Positions 39,385-53,508 of a stretch of 64,000 nt of DNA are shown piece by piece. Where the stretch lies: positions 43,501 to 107,500 of the forward strand of contig MCFG01000206.1 in the NCBI GenBank assembly GCA_002104895.1. The letters run 5' to 3'. The translations under genes were made by a program, and so were the position numbers. Position 1 is the first letter of the stretch, and every line of letters starts with the position of its first letter. The stretch is from Anaeromyces robustus. Lineage: Eukaryota > Neocallimastigomycota > Neocallimastigomycetes > Neocallimastigales > Neocallimastigaceae. Under the pieces are notes generated by a model, which worked only from the letters and a program-made list of their open reading frames with translations, was not told the DNA's origin and made no database searches.

Positions 39385-42300
39385 TTATTATATATTATTT
39401 TTTTGTACTTTTATTTATTTATATTTATATTTATTTATTTTTTTTTTATAATCCATTTATTAAATATTTACAAGCATATGATTTATTTTTATTTTAAATG
39501 GTTTATTTGTAGTTTTGACATGTTTTAACCTAATAATTTCATATATATGAAATATGACATATCAATAAATAAATAAATAAAAAAAAAAATAAGATTGTGC
39601 GTGTGTGTGTGTGTGTTAGGTTTAATTCTTTTTTTCTTTTTTTTCTTTTTTTCTTTCTTTCTTTTTTTAAAATGATTGTTTTTTATTTTTTCTTTAACTT
39701 TATTTTATAACAAAAATTAATTTAAAACAAATCACAAAATATTAAAAAAAAAATTTTTTTTTTCTAAATATTAATTAATATGAAGCTTTAAGCTTTAATT
39801 ATTGTAATAAACTATATTAAAGAATTAATTCTATTCTATTCTGTTCTTTTTTTCTTTCTTTTTTTCTTTCTTTTATTTTTAATTAAAAATTAAGTGGTAT
39901 TATGCTTTAATGAAAATGATAAATTCTAATAAAAATTAATTTTAATAAATAATACTTTTATAAATTAGGTTTTACATCAAGTTTTTTATATTTAAATTAA
40001 AATAATTATTATTCTATATATAAACCAAGATATTAATAAAAATTAATAAATAGTTTAAATTATTAATAAAACTTTTTTAAACATAGGCAATGAATAAATA
40101 AATTTGATAGGTTATTAAAGAATAAAAATTGTTTAAAAGTTTTATATTTTTTGATTTCTGTTAAAAATTAGATAATTAAATATTATAAAAATAAAATAAA
40201 AAAAAAATATAAAAAATTATATAAAAAAATAATATTAAATTTAATATAAAAAGAAATAATTCATTGTTTAATCCACTTTTTTTTTTTTTTTTAATATTTT
40301 ACTAATATTAAAATAATAAATGTTATTAATAAATTACTATCAAAAAATTAATATTTAATTAACATTAATAAATGTGGAATCCCGTTTATATTATTTTATA
40401 TTATTTTATATTATTTTATATTATTTTATATTATTTCATATTATTTTATAAAATTTCCACAATGAAATAATTATATTATAAATAACTTTTATATTATTTT
40501 TGTATTATTTTCTCATATTAAAAAATTAAGAAACAATTTAAGGCTTTTTTTTTTTTAAATAAAAGTTAATATTATTTTCTAAATCTTTTTTTTTTTTTTT
40601 TTAACTTAAAATTGTTATTATTGTACTAAATTATTTTTTACTTAAAAATTGTTACTATTATAAAGTCTTTTTTTTTTTTTTTAATATTAAAACATATGTT
40701 TACTTTATAGCCAATAAGTGAATATTTATTGTTATTATTATTTTTATAATCCATTTATTAACTTTTTTTTTTTTTTATGTTATGATAATTATAATAGTAA
40801 TAATAGTAATAATAGTAGGTATTTCAGGAAAAAAAAATTTTTTTAAATACTTTGTGTGTTTGCGTAACGTTAAACCTATTATTTAATATATCAAGAGAAC
40901 AATATATTTAATATTAAAATATATTAAATTAAATATTTAATAAATTGTTTTTATTTTATTTTTATTTTATTTTATTTATTTTTATCAGTTTTTATTATTA
41001 TTATTATTATTTTTAATTTTATATTTATTATATATTACGTATTATTTAATAAATATGTAATTTTATTCATTTTATTATTTAAAAAAAAAAAAAAACAAAG
41101 AAAAAAACAATAAATAAATATATATTAAATTTTATTGATTATTTTTATTATTAGAATAATATTAAAAAATAAAATAAACTTTAATATTTTTGATTTAGTT
41201 AATATTATTATAAATTCTTAAATTCTTTTTTGTTTATTATAAATTTTATTCTTTTTTTTTTTATTTTTCAAAATTATTAAACACGGAAAAATTCATGTTT
41301 TATAATAATAAATAAAGTTTATTAATTTTGTTTAATATTTCCATATTTGTGGAACATCTGTTGTATATCATGAATTTGATTCACTATGGAATATAAAAAT
41401 CTATTAGTATTTACTAATTTTGTAGCTGAGTTACAGTAAATTAACTTTAAACAATAGTAAAAAACAAATAAAATAAAAAAAAAAAGTAAAAAAAAAAAAG
41501 AATTGAAATTAAAAAAAATTTAAAGAGACAAAAATTGTTATTATTCTTCTTTGATAATAATAAATCAAAGTCTTACAAAGTGTTCTGTTAAATTAAATAT
41601 GTTTTACTATTTAATATTTGCTAAAAGTATAATAATAAATATTTTTTTTTAATTTAATTTAAAGTGATAAAATTAAGATTTTTAATATAAAATGATAAAA
41701 AAAAATTTTTTTTTTGTTAGATGATTAATTAATAGAGATAAATAAATAGATAAATAAATAGTAGATAAATAAATAAATAAATAGTAAATATTATTTTTAT
41801 TAATAAAACTATTTTTGAAATAATTAAAAAAAAATTATTTTTTTAATACAACTATAATAAGGTAAAAAAAGTTTTATTATCGTAAAAAAATATATTAAAG
41901 TTATTTAGCAATAATGAATAACAAAGATAAAAAAAAATAAAGTAGATTAAAAAATATAATTATTAATTAATAATTATACAGAAAAGATCTTAAAACATAA
42001 ATTAATTAAATTTAAAAAAAAAAGAAACTCTTATTTATTAAACTGGCTAATATTTTATACATAGTTAAATAATATTAATATTAATAATAATCATAAATAA
42101 ATAAATAAATAAATAAACAAATGAATGAATGAATGAATAAATAAATGAATAAATAAGTATTAATTCATGAGTAATAAATTGTAAATATCTTTCAAAAAAT
42201 TTATATAAAATTTTTAATATATTATTATATTATATAGTATATAGTGTATTCTAATATATTGAATAATATATTTACATTATATATTAGTATATATTAATAT

Positions 42301-42403
42301 ATATATGTATATATATTATAATATATTTTTTTTAAGTTTTTATAAATTGAAAAAGATACTTTTTTTTACTAAATGTTTATATAGTAATTATTTTATAAGA
42401 CAA

Positions 42404-42449
42404 TTTTTTTTATAATAATATTTAAAAAAAAATATTATTATAAAAAAAA
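42404..42449. repeat. Perfect inverted repeat, 20-bp A/T arms
   Basis: Arms 42404-42423 and 42430-42449, core ATAATAATATTT, with a 6-A loop. A/T only, so chance is more likely than for mixed-sequence hairpins. Confidence 0.85.
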
Positions 42450-42526
42450 GTAACTTATATTACCATTAAATAATTAATATTTGTTATAAAAAATAATCAA
42501 ATAATAAATAATAAATATTATTATCA

Positions 42527-42611
42527 ATTATTTATTTATTATTTATTGTTTATTATAGAGTGGAGTAGAATTATTTATTTATTATTTATTGTTTATTATA
42601 GAATGGAGTAG
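42527..42611. repeat. 43-bp direct tandem duplication
   Basis: A unit ending TTATTGTTTATTATAGAG and TGGAGTAG is repeated with period 43 (GAGTGGAGTAG at 42558, GAATGGAGTAG at 42601), with one visible difference in this part. Confidence 0.85.
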
Positions 42612-43479
42612 TAAATTTTATATTATAATTTTCTTTGTTGTAATAATTTATAGATTTATATAAATAAAATATTTATAAAGAAAAAAAAATATTAAATTTG
42701 ACAATTTAAATTTTTTGATCAATTTTTATTTTATTTAATATTATATAAATATTATATTTTAATATATTAATTTTAAATAAATTTATTTGAATAATATATA
42801 TAATCAATATAAATATAAATTTATAAATATAAATTATATATGACTAATTAAAATTTATATTTAAAAAAGTTGAGTTATAAAAAAAATACAAAAACAAACA
42901 CTATAATTTATTTTAATATAATAAAATCAATATCATAAAATATATGAATATATGAATATTGTCATTTATTTTCTAAATCATTTTTATATACTTTATATTC
43001 TTTTATATTCTTTTATATATATTTATGTTTAATAATTATATTAAATAATAATAAAAATTATAAAGTCGATAACAACAACAATAATAAGAATAATAGTAAT
43101 AAGAATAAGAATAAAAATGACAATATACTTTTATTTTATTCTTATTCTTTTTTTTATAAACAATTAAACAATAACAAAAATAAATATCACTAATTTACTA
43201 ATTTATTATTTAAATTTTTTTTTATCATACTATTTTATTATAATAATAAAAATGTAATTATTTAATTATCTCACTAGTAGAATCTTAATTTAAATAAAGA
43301 AATAAAAACAAAAAAAATAGCATAATACCTGATTTTAATAATTTTTATTATTTAATTATAATAAAAATGTTTTTTTTTTTAAAGCCATGTTTCTTTTTCT
43401 TTTTTTTTTGTTTTTAATTTTTAAATTAAATGAATTATCTCTTTTTTATTATCATTCTCATAATTTTATTATCATGTAT

Positions 43480-43640
43480 TATTAATTATTAATTATTAAT
43501 TATTTATTATTTATTATTTATTATTTATTATTAATTATTAATTATTTATTATTTATTATTTATTATTAATTATTAATTATTTATTATTTATTATTTATTA
43601 TTTATTATTTATTATTATTAAGTATTATTTATTATTTATT
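43480..43640. repeat. TTATTTATTAATTA-type tandem repeats
   Basis: Irregular array of TTATT/TATTTATTA units over about 160 bp. Confidence 0.85.
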
Positions 43641-44151
43641 TATGTTTTATTTTTATTTCTTTTTTTTTTTTCTTGTATAATAAATATTTTTTTTTCATTT
43701 ATATTAAATGTAACCATTATTTAATATTTATTTATGATATTAATTTAAAAGAGTATTCTCCTTTTTTTTTTTCTCTTTCTAACAATTAAAAAGTTAAAAT
43801 ATATAAGAAATGTATAATGACTTTCCAAGTAAATCTACACCCTTTATATTAAATTTAAATTAATAATATTTATAAAATAAGATAAAATAAAAATTAATAA
43901 TTACTTTACTTTGTATAAAAAAAAAAAAGTCATGTATTGTTTAAAAAAATTAATAAATTTATTGTCTAATGATTTATTAATCATGTCATTATAATTATTA
44001 TTATAATCATTATTAATATATATATTATTGAGGTTTTTATTATTAATAATAAAAAAAGAAAAGTATTTTTTTTATAATAATAATAATTAAGATTATTTAT
44101 TGTAATTCTTTAGGAGATTATATATTGAAAACTTTAAATATTATTTTTTAA

Positions 44152-44190
44152 TTTTTTTTTATGATAATTCTAATTTATCATAAAAAAAAA
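44152..44190. repeat. Inverted repeat, 16-bp arms
   Basis: T run plus ATGATAA (44152-44167) against TTATCAT plus A run (44175-44190), 7-nt loop. The mixed part is only 7 bp. Confidence 0.8.
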
Positions 44191-45306
44191 AAAAACATGT
44201 AAAAATTTAATAAATTTTAAATATTAAATATAATCATAAATATTTATTAATATTATTATAAAATTTAAAATTCATTTTTTTACTTTTCATTTTTCAATTT
44301 ACATTTTTCATTTTTTTTTTACTTTAATTAAAAGAAGTTTATTAAAAACCTTGAAATTAAAACTATTTTTTTTTTAATTTTTAATTTTTAATTTTATTTT
44401 TAATTTCATTTTATTTTTATATATTATTTATTAAAAATAATTAAAATCATTGCATATAAATTGTTTTTAAAAAAAATATAATAAAGTATTAATATTAAAT
44501 TATCACTATAATATTTTGTTATATTATTACCTTTATCATTACTATTACTATTGTTATTATTATTGGCATTACTTTTATTATTATCATTAATTGTTATAAT
44601 TTATTTATTTATTTATTAAATATTATTAATATTTATTAATATTTAATATTATTTAATATTATTTACTTATTTATTTATTATTAATTGTTTTTCTTTTTAT
44701 TTAAAAAAAATAATAATACTAAATTATATAATTATTACACTCTATTTTTTTTTTTTTTTATTATTATTATTATTACATTCAATATTTATTTTTATTCTTA
44801 TTCATATTTTTTTTTTTCATTTATTTATTTTGTCTCTAACCTAAAGAATACAATCTGAAGAAAAAAAAAAAAAGAAATAAGCCTAAGATCTCATGTACAA
44901 ATATTTAAAAAAATTATATTAATGTTGACATAAAGTTTATTTATTAAAGAATTCATATCAAAGTCTCTATTTTACTAATAAAATTTTTAAAAATCACTTT
45001 TTTTTAATTTAAAATATTTAATTAAAAAAAAAAAAAAAAGAGAAAAAGAAAAGAAAAACAAATTTTAAAAAATAAGATTTTATCCATTTTATAAATAATA
45101 AAGTTTTTACTTGTATACAATCAAAAATAATAAAAGACATAAGAATAAAAATAAATTAATTTAATATAATTAACTTTAATTAATAATATTTTTACTATAA
45201 TCTAAAGTAAAAAAATGAGTAATATATACAATAAATTAAATTAAATTTAATATATTAAAAAAAAAGGTACTTCTAATAGTATTATATTATTATAATATAT
45301 TATTCA

Positions 45307-45361
45307 TTACAATAGTATTATATCATGTATTATATCAACTGAATTAATTGTACTATTGTAA
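45307..45361. repeat. Inverted repeat, 11-bp arms, 33-nt loop
   Basis: TTACAATAGTA (45307-45317) and TACTATTGTAA (45351-45361) are exact reverse complements. Confidence 0.8.
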
Positions 45362-45413
45362 ATAATATAAAATCTTTTATATTTATATATATTATTGGAT
45401 AAATAGTATTCCG

Positions 45414-45448
<35 letters not shown>

Positions 45449-45624
45449 AAATAAATGAATAAATGAATAAATGAATAAATAAATAAATAAATGAATAAAT
45501 AATATACAAGATAAATTTTTTTAAATATGGAAAAGTCATGTAAATAGTTAATATATAAATAATATATAAATAATATATGTATAATATATTCTAATAAAAT
45601 TTATAAATATATTAACAAAATTGT

Positions 45625-45687
45625 CAATATATTTTCAATATAAAAGATATATTGTACATTAAAATAGTTTTATATTGAAATATATTG
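45625..45687. repeat. Imperfect inverted repeat, 20/21-bp arms
   Basis: Arms 45625-45645 and 45668-45687 are reverse complements apart from one extra T (CAATATATTT-TCAATATAAAA). Loop of 22 nt. Confidence 0.8.
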
Positions 45688-46729
45688 AAAAATAGGATAA
45701 AACTTATTTATTTTTTATACATTATAATATAAAATAAAAAAGGATTAAATTAAAAACTAAAGTACATTAAATATAATATATATAATATAAAAAAAAAATT
45801 AATTTATTAAAAAAAAAAAGTATATATATATCTTAAATGTTCAACAACTTTTCAACTTTTTTTTTTCTTTTTTTTTTTAAAAATATTTTTTTATTATTCA
45901 TATATTATTATATTTTAAAAATATAAGTTTATTTAGTTATTAAAATAGTTTAGAGTATGTTTTTTTTTATATAGTTTTCAAATTAGTATTAAATATTGAT
46001 TATTTAAAACATAATAATACATTGCAATAAATAAAAAGTAGTTGAATATTTAAAGTAAAAAAAAAAAAAAAACAGATATTTAAAACGATAATAATACATT
46101 TGGAACAATGTTAACAATTCATTAACTATAAATAAAAAAATAATATATTACGCATTTCATATTAAACATAAAAAAAAAGAATAAAAATTATACATAAATT
46201 ATCAAAAAATAATTGTAAAAAAGAAAATACATTTTTTTTATATTATTAATTAGAAATAAAAAAACTATTTTTTTTTGAAAAAAAAATATAACAAAGTTTT
46301 TTTATAATAATAAGTAATATAAAGATAACACATATCTACTTTAAATTTTATTAAAAAAAATAAATATTTTTATTTGGTTATATTTAAACAAAAAATAAAA
46401 ATAAAATTAAATAAGGAATAAAAAGGAAAATAATAATAATAAAAAGAAACTATTTTAATATTAAATAAATTTTAAAAGAATTATTAATTTAAGTTATTTC
46501 AAAGAAAAAATAACGAAAAATAATTTTCGATATTTTTTTTTATTATATAATAATAAATGAAATAAAAAAAAAATAAAAATAAAAGTAAAAAATAAAAAAT
46601 AAAAATAAAAACAAACAAACTTCCTTCAAAGATATATTCAATAAAATAATTTGGTTCCAATTTTAAAATATTTTTTTTTGAAAAAAACAAAATACAAATT
46701 TATTAAAAGAGAATATAACGTTATCAAAA

Positions 46730-48279
46730 ATGAGTGATCAATTTACCGCATTTGAACTTCAAGAATTAGCTACTTCAACCAAGAATTATTTCATACTAAA
46801 CATAACAAATCCTACTTACTATGATTGGTTAAAAAGTAAGGGTACTGTACAGCAATGTTATCTTGACTATATTAATAAAAATCATAGTGAACCCAAGTTA
46901 ATAGATGAAAAAATTGACATGATAAGAAATATTATATATGCTGTAATAAAACCATTCTCTAATCAGTTCTTCTATTGGACACTCTTATTACTTATTCTTC
47001 ATAAATTTAATTTTAGAAAGCCTGTAATGAAAATTATTTTAGCTCACTATGTATTACGGTAAATTTATAATAAAATTTAATATCTTTTTTTTTTTTTTTT
47101 TGTAAATTTTATATAAAAGAAAAAAATAATATAAAATAATATAAGATAAAATAAAATAATATAAAATAAAATAATATATATTTATGTTTATTAATTTTTT
47201 ATTAATATTTTTTATTTTTTTTTATTTTTATTATTATTATTATTATTATTATTAAATATTTATATAATAGTTCTGTTGGTGATATATTAGATCAATTAGG
47301 CAATTTAATGGGAACATATTTCCATTATGAAATAGATTCTAATGATCATTCATTTTATTGTAAAAATGATGGTTCCGTTGAAAGATTCCCATTAAAATGG
47401 CTTGTTACTAGACAAATAGCTAATATATTTTGGTATACTGGTGAAATAGCTGGTGATTGGTATCCATTACTTCGAACAAGAGCAGTAGCAAGAGAACAAA
47501 AGTCAATTTGGTTTGTTTATATTACATGTGCAATGTTTAATCTTTCAAAGATTGCATTAATTGTTTTACATTTTACCTTAAGTCCAACAAAATTATATAG
47601 AGCTGATGGTGTATTTAATGAAGAAATTGTTAGTAATTTTTACAATACCTATTGGATTAATCAAACTTGTGTCATCATATGTTCATTTATTTATGATTTT
47701 GCTGTATTTTTGGTTTTAAAAAGACAAATCTTTAATAAAACAAAATCTGATTATGGTTTCTTAAAGAAATTTAGATCAATCTCCGAATATAGAATTTATA
47801 TTTCTGCATTTGTTGGTATTCTTGGTTTACCAATTATATTAATCACTTTAGGATTTAAATTCTATTATTATTATGGAAAAGATATGAAAAGTTTGAACTT
47901 TTCATTTGAAGATTTAAGATTATTAATCTCTAATTTACAATATTATATGATATTTATTGATCAAATTATGCTTTTCCGTTCAAGAGATGATTCAAGTTTA
48001 GGTGAAACAACCACAAGTGTCACCACAGCAGGTGGTTTTAGTTCTAATGGATATAATAAACCTATGTCTGCCAATAACTTTTCATCTAATCAATTTATAA
48101 AACCATATAATCTTGATTCTAAAATATTCTATTCAAATTTAAATAATTTAAATAGTGGAGGTACTTTAACCAATAGTGGAATAAGTGGTATTAATAATAA
48201 TCATTTTAATTATTCCAATAATAATAATGGAAGTTTTGGAAGAAATATTAAAGCATCAAATTATGATTATAAATGGTAA
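46730..48279 (+). CDS. Multipass membrane protein of unknown function, two exons
   Basis: Exons 46730-47058 and 47271-48279 join in phase 2 (GT-AG intron of 212 bp) to 445 residues. No family recognised. Hydrophobic segments are visible at about residues 83-97 (FYWTLLLLILH), 188-212 (IWFVYITCAMFNL, then IALIVLHFTL), 239-262 (TCVIICSFIYDFAVFLVL), 286-308 (FVGILGLPIILITLGF) and probably 326-346 (YYMIFIDQIMLF). After the last one comes a Ser/Asn/Gly-rich tail of about 95 residues, likely cytoplasmic and unstructured. No N-terminal signal peptide. A receptor or channel-like role is possible, but no GPCR signature is seen. The gene stands alone between a 13-kb and a 5-kb gene-free region. Confidence 0.85.
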
Positions 48280-48792
48280 TTTCGAAAATTATCATAAAAA
48301 AAAAAATATTTTTAAAAATTTTTTAAATATAATAATGTTTAAAGTTATTATATTTAAATGTTTTTAAAATTATTATTTAAAAAAACAAAAAAAAAAAAAA
48401 AAAAAAAAAAGGCTTGGGTCCTTTTTTTTTTATTTTCAAATATCTATAGTATGATTTACATTTTTAAATACCAATACTATTTTGAAAAAAAAAACAAATA
48501 TAAAATATTTGTTAACTATTTTCTTCAAAAAAAAAAAAAGTTTTTGTTGTACGAAAATTTTTTTTCCTTAGTTTTTTTTTTAACTATTTTAAAATCATTC
48601 CAATTCAATTCCGTATATTACAAATTTTTTCATTGTTTGTTTTTTTTTTTATATATATATCTATCTAAATATCTTTCAAATTTGTATAAAAAACTGTTTT
48701 TTTTTTAGACATCACATAAAAGTAAAAATTTTTTATTTTTTTTTTTACATTTCTTCATTTTATAAACAATTATATAAAAAGCATCATTTTTT

Positions 48793-48793
<1 letters not shown>

Positions 48794-48838
<45 letters not shown>
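48794..48838. repeat. Poly-A tract of 45 bases
   Basis: Uninterrupted A run; length may be affected by sequencing error. Confidence 0.9.
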
Positions 48839-48840
<2 letters not shown>

Positions 48841-49501
48841 TAAATAAAATAGTATAAAATTCGATTTAAAAGACAATTACGAAAAAAAAAAACAAGCAAA
48901 TAAAACAAAATAAACTATCAAACAAATAAACAAACTAACTAAAAAAAAAAAAAAAAAACGATCAAAAAAAGCAAACAAATTATCAAAACAATCAAATTTA
49001 ACAAATGTCAAATTAATATATATATAAATTTTTTTTATAAAATACAATTTCTATAAATAAATAAAATAAAATAAATGCAAATTAAAATTTAAAAAAAAAA
49101 ATAAAATAAATAAAAAATAAAATAAAAAAAAAAAAATAAAAATAAAAAAACATTACTAAAAAAAAAAGTTTAGTCTTTTATTCTTCTCTTTATATATCTT
49201 ATAAAAGTAAAACTAAAACTAAAAAATAAATAAATCAGAAAAAAAAAAAAATTGCAATGTTAATATAAAACTATATATAAAAAAAAATTGAATGTAAAAA
49301 TTTTTTTGTTAAAAGAAATTTAAAATAAAATAAAATAAAAAAAAAAAAAAAATAAAATAAAAAAAAACGAAAAGTAAAATAAAATTATATCCAAAAAAAT
49401 AAAAAAAAAAAATATAGCTAATAAAAAAAATTTCTTTTTCTTTTATTGTTTCTTTTCAATTTTTTTTTTTATTATATTATATTTTTTCACATTAACATTT
49501 T

Positions 49502-49600
49502 AGAAATCTTTATTTTATATATACATATTATATATATATTATATATATTTAGAAATCTTTATTTTATATATACATATTATATATATATTATATATATATA
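49502..49600. repeat. 49-bp tandem duplication
   Basis: AGAAATCTTTATTTTATATA plus an AT-rich tail starts at 49502 and again at 49551, giving two near-identical units. Confidence 0.88.
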
Positions 49601-50064
49601 ACTATTTTTTTTTCTCTATTTATTATAAGATAAAATAAGATACAAGGATAAATTTTAAAAAGAATGAAGAATTTTTTATTTCATTTTTATATAAATATAT
49701 ATATATATATATTATATATATGTATATTTATAGTTTCTTATCTAAATTCTTTCATGTATCAAGAAAAAAAAATTAATATATATATATTGTTAATTTTATA
49801 TATAATACCAAAAAAAATGAAATGAAAATGAAAATGAAAATGAAACAAAAAAACAATGAAACGAAAATGAAACAAATTAGCATAAATCAAAGAAAAGAAA
49901 AACACACAAATATTTATATATATACATAATATATATATAAATTGTATCCCTTTTTTTATTTTATTTTTCATTTTATTTTATTGTTTCTGCTACTTATTAT
50001 TTTTTTTTCTCGTCAAGTCTCCAATTCCTCAATAAATCAATAGATCAAAAATATATTGAAATGA

Positions 50065-50096
<32 letters not shown>

Positions 50097-50148
50097 TCAA
50101 AAAAAAAAAAAAAAAAAAAAAGAAGTTATTTACTCACTTTCAAAATTC

Positions 50149-50179
<31 letters not shown>

Positions 50180-50461
50180 CCAATGTATATATATATTTCT
50201 TAACAAACAGTTCTTTCCTTGATAAAAAAAAAAAAAAATAAAAAAAAAAATTCTTTTTTTATTACCCTCACCAAAGTTTTTTAAAATAATTCATTTTGTA
50301 TATAAATGACAATTATATATATATATATATATAAAATAACTTTTTTTCTTATATATATATTTCACTTGTATATTATCATTTTGTAAAAAAAAATATTAAC
50401 TTTTTAAATTTGCCATCTTTTTTTTAATTAAAAAAAAATAATATAATATAAACAGTTTGTT

Positions 50462-50493
<32 letters not shown>

Positions 50494-52155
50494 AAAGAAA
50501 AAAAAAAAAAAAAAAAAAAGAAGTAATATAAAATATAAAATATTTGATTGATATTGTATTGTATAAATTATTGGTGTTATTGAAAGTAAATAATTAATAA
50601 TAATAATAATAATTAAAATAAAAATTTGTATTATTTTACAAAACAAAAAAATTTAATTTTCTATTATTCAATTAAAATATATTTTCTTTTTTTTTTTTTT
50701 TTTTTTTAAATTTTAATATTAAACAAATATTTTTAATTTTAATTTGCCAACTCTTTTTTTTTTTTTTAACTTAATTTTTTTTTTTTTTATTTATATAATT
50801 TTTTTTAACATATATGTTTTTATGCTTTTTATATTGTTATTTAAAATATTTTAAATAACATTTATTGGTAATTTTTTTGAAATAGGTTTTATATAATATT
50901 ATTGGTAATCATTGGAGGTACAAAATTTATAAAAAATAATTAATTTTTTTTTAATTATTAATTATTAATTTTTTTTTAATTTTTATTTTTAATAATTAAT
51001 AATTAAAATAAATTTAATATTATTTATTAATAAAAGATGATGTAACAACGACAACACCAATCCACATTAATAATAATGAATTAATTAATTAATTAATAAT
51101 AATAATAATAAAGTATTTACATTATTGGTTTAAAAATATACATATTTTCTGTTTTTGATGTCATCCATTATTATTAGCATTATTATTATTAGCATTATTA
51201 TTATTATTATTAGTATTGTATATGAAATTTGTTTTATTTAAACCTAACTTTTAATTAAAAATAAAAGAGTTATGGATTAAATATTTTTTGATAGTTTTTT
51301 TTTTTTTTTTAATTTTTAATTTTTTTTATAATTGTTTTATGTTTTTGATTTATTTTATATATTAATAAAGATTTGATTGTTTTTTTTTTTTGATTTTGTT
51401 ATTGGTATTATTATTATAATATATTTAACAACAAAAGTATTTACTAATATAATACAAAGTATGGTTTGTTTAATTAATATATATTTCTAATTTCTATATT
51501 TCTAATTTCTTTTTATTTTTATTTTTTTTTCTTTTTTTTTTCTTATTATTATAATACTTATAAAATTTCAAAAAAAAATTTTTTTTAGGAGTTAAAAAAA
51601 AAATTATATTTTCTTTTTTTCCTCCTTTGTGAAATTATTTTAAGCATTATAATACGAATTAAATAATCGGTAGGTTATAAAAAGAATTTTTTTTTTAGGA
51701 GTATTTTATTATAAAAAATTTAATAAATAAATAAATAATTAATTAATTAAATAATTTATTAAATAAAAATAAATAAATAAAATAAAAAATGATAGACATT
51801 GATTAATTTTTAAAAAAAATCATTTTATTGGTATTAGAAAAAAAAAAATTTTTTTTCTCACAATAAGAAGCTTAGCCAAGAATTCTAAAAAGAAAAAGAA
51901 ATTATAAAGTATTTTTTAATATAATTTTATTAATTATAATTATATATAATTTTTATTTTATTTTATTTATTTTATTATTTTATTATTTTATTATAGATTA
52001 TTGAAAATGATTATTATTATTATCATATTTTTTTTATTTATGGAATTTAAATAATACATGAGGAATTAACAATTTTTTATTTTATTTCTATTTTATTTTA
52101 TTTTATTTTATTTTTTTAGTCATTTTTATAGGGAGGCAAATTACATTAAAGGAAA

Positions 52156-52192
<37 letters not shown>

Positions 52193-52420
52193 TTATTATT
52201 ATTGTTATTATTGTTGTTGTTATACAACATAATAATAAATAAAAAAAAAAAAACAATAAAAGAAAAAAAAAATTTTTTTAATTTATCATTTCTTTTTTAT
52301 TATTATTATTATTTATTATTATTATTTAATACATTTAGTACTTTAAAAACTTTAATTTTTATAGATTAATTAATTCTGTAAATAGAAATAATTATTTCAA
52401 ATTGAAAAAAAAGAAAATAA

Positions 52421-52466
<46 letters not shown>

Positions 52467-52792
52467 CTGAAAAAGAAAAAAAAGAAAAAAGATTATACTA
52501 GTAGTAATATGACAATAAAATAATATTAATTTTAAAAAAACATAAAATATAATTTAAATGATTGTTTTATCTTTTTTTTTTTTTTTTTAAATAAATAAAA
52601 AATTTATATATAAGGAATATTCATTATTTATTTTTTTTATTTATTTTTTTTTTTAAAATTTTAAAATTTTTACATCATTTAATAAGTGATTTAATTAAAA
52701 TTTTTATCCAATGAAATACTTTTTTAAATTTTTAAAAAAAAAAAAAATTATAATGTATTTTTATAGTAAAATGAAAAAAAAAAAATTTTTTT

Positions 52793-52828
<36 letters not shown>

Positions 52829-53508
52829 TATATTTAATTATCAAACTATATATATGATAATATTTCTGTCTTTGTTAAATTTAAATTTTTTAAAAAACAT
52901 TTTGAAATTTCATTTTTTTTTTTATAAAAAAAAATAAAATAAATAAAATGTAAAGATTTTAAAAATAACAAAAAACGAAAAAAAAACGAAAAATAATATA
53001 TTTATACTATATATAATATATTATTTTATTTAAATTGGAAATTGAAATTGACATTGACATTGACATTAATAAAATTATTTAATGAAAAAAAAAAAAAAAA
53101 AAACTATAATAATAATAATACATATATATAAGTTGAATTAAATAATAATAATCATAATAATAATCATAAAAAGCAAAAACAGAAATAATTTATCAACCAA
53201 GCCTAAAAATTGATAATAATAATAATAATAATAATAAAATAAAATAAAATAAAATAATATAATATAATATAAAAAAATATAAAATAATATAAAATAATTA
53301 TAATATTAATATTAATAGCCACAAATTTATATTTATATTATTTTGAATACTACATATTATTTAATATCAATTAATTTCTTTAAAAATATTATTTTATTTT
53401 TTTTTTCCATACTTTTTCTTCCATTTAAAATTTTATTTTTATTTTTTAATTTTATTTTTATTAATATAATTTTTCTTTTTTTTTTTCAACAAAAAAAAAA
53501 AAAAAAAA

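Larger units (their letters stand above)
48280..53508. other. 5.2-kb intergenic region, no gene seen
   Basis: Poly-A and poly-T tracts (a 45-A run at 48794-48838), AT dinucleotide stretches, a 49-bp tandem duplication near 49502-49600, and A/T microsatellites. Open frames found here are low-complexity. Confidence 0.6.

Noticed and set aside
39597-39616. GT dinucleotide run near 39.6 kb as possible telomeric or Z-DNA repeat
   Set aside because: Only about nine units, no telomere-like TTAGGG; an ordinary short microsatellite.
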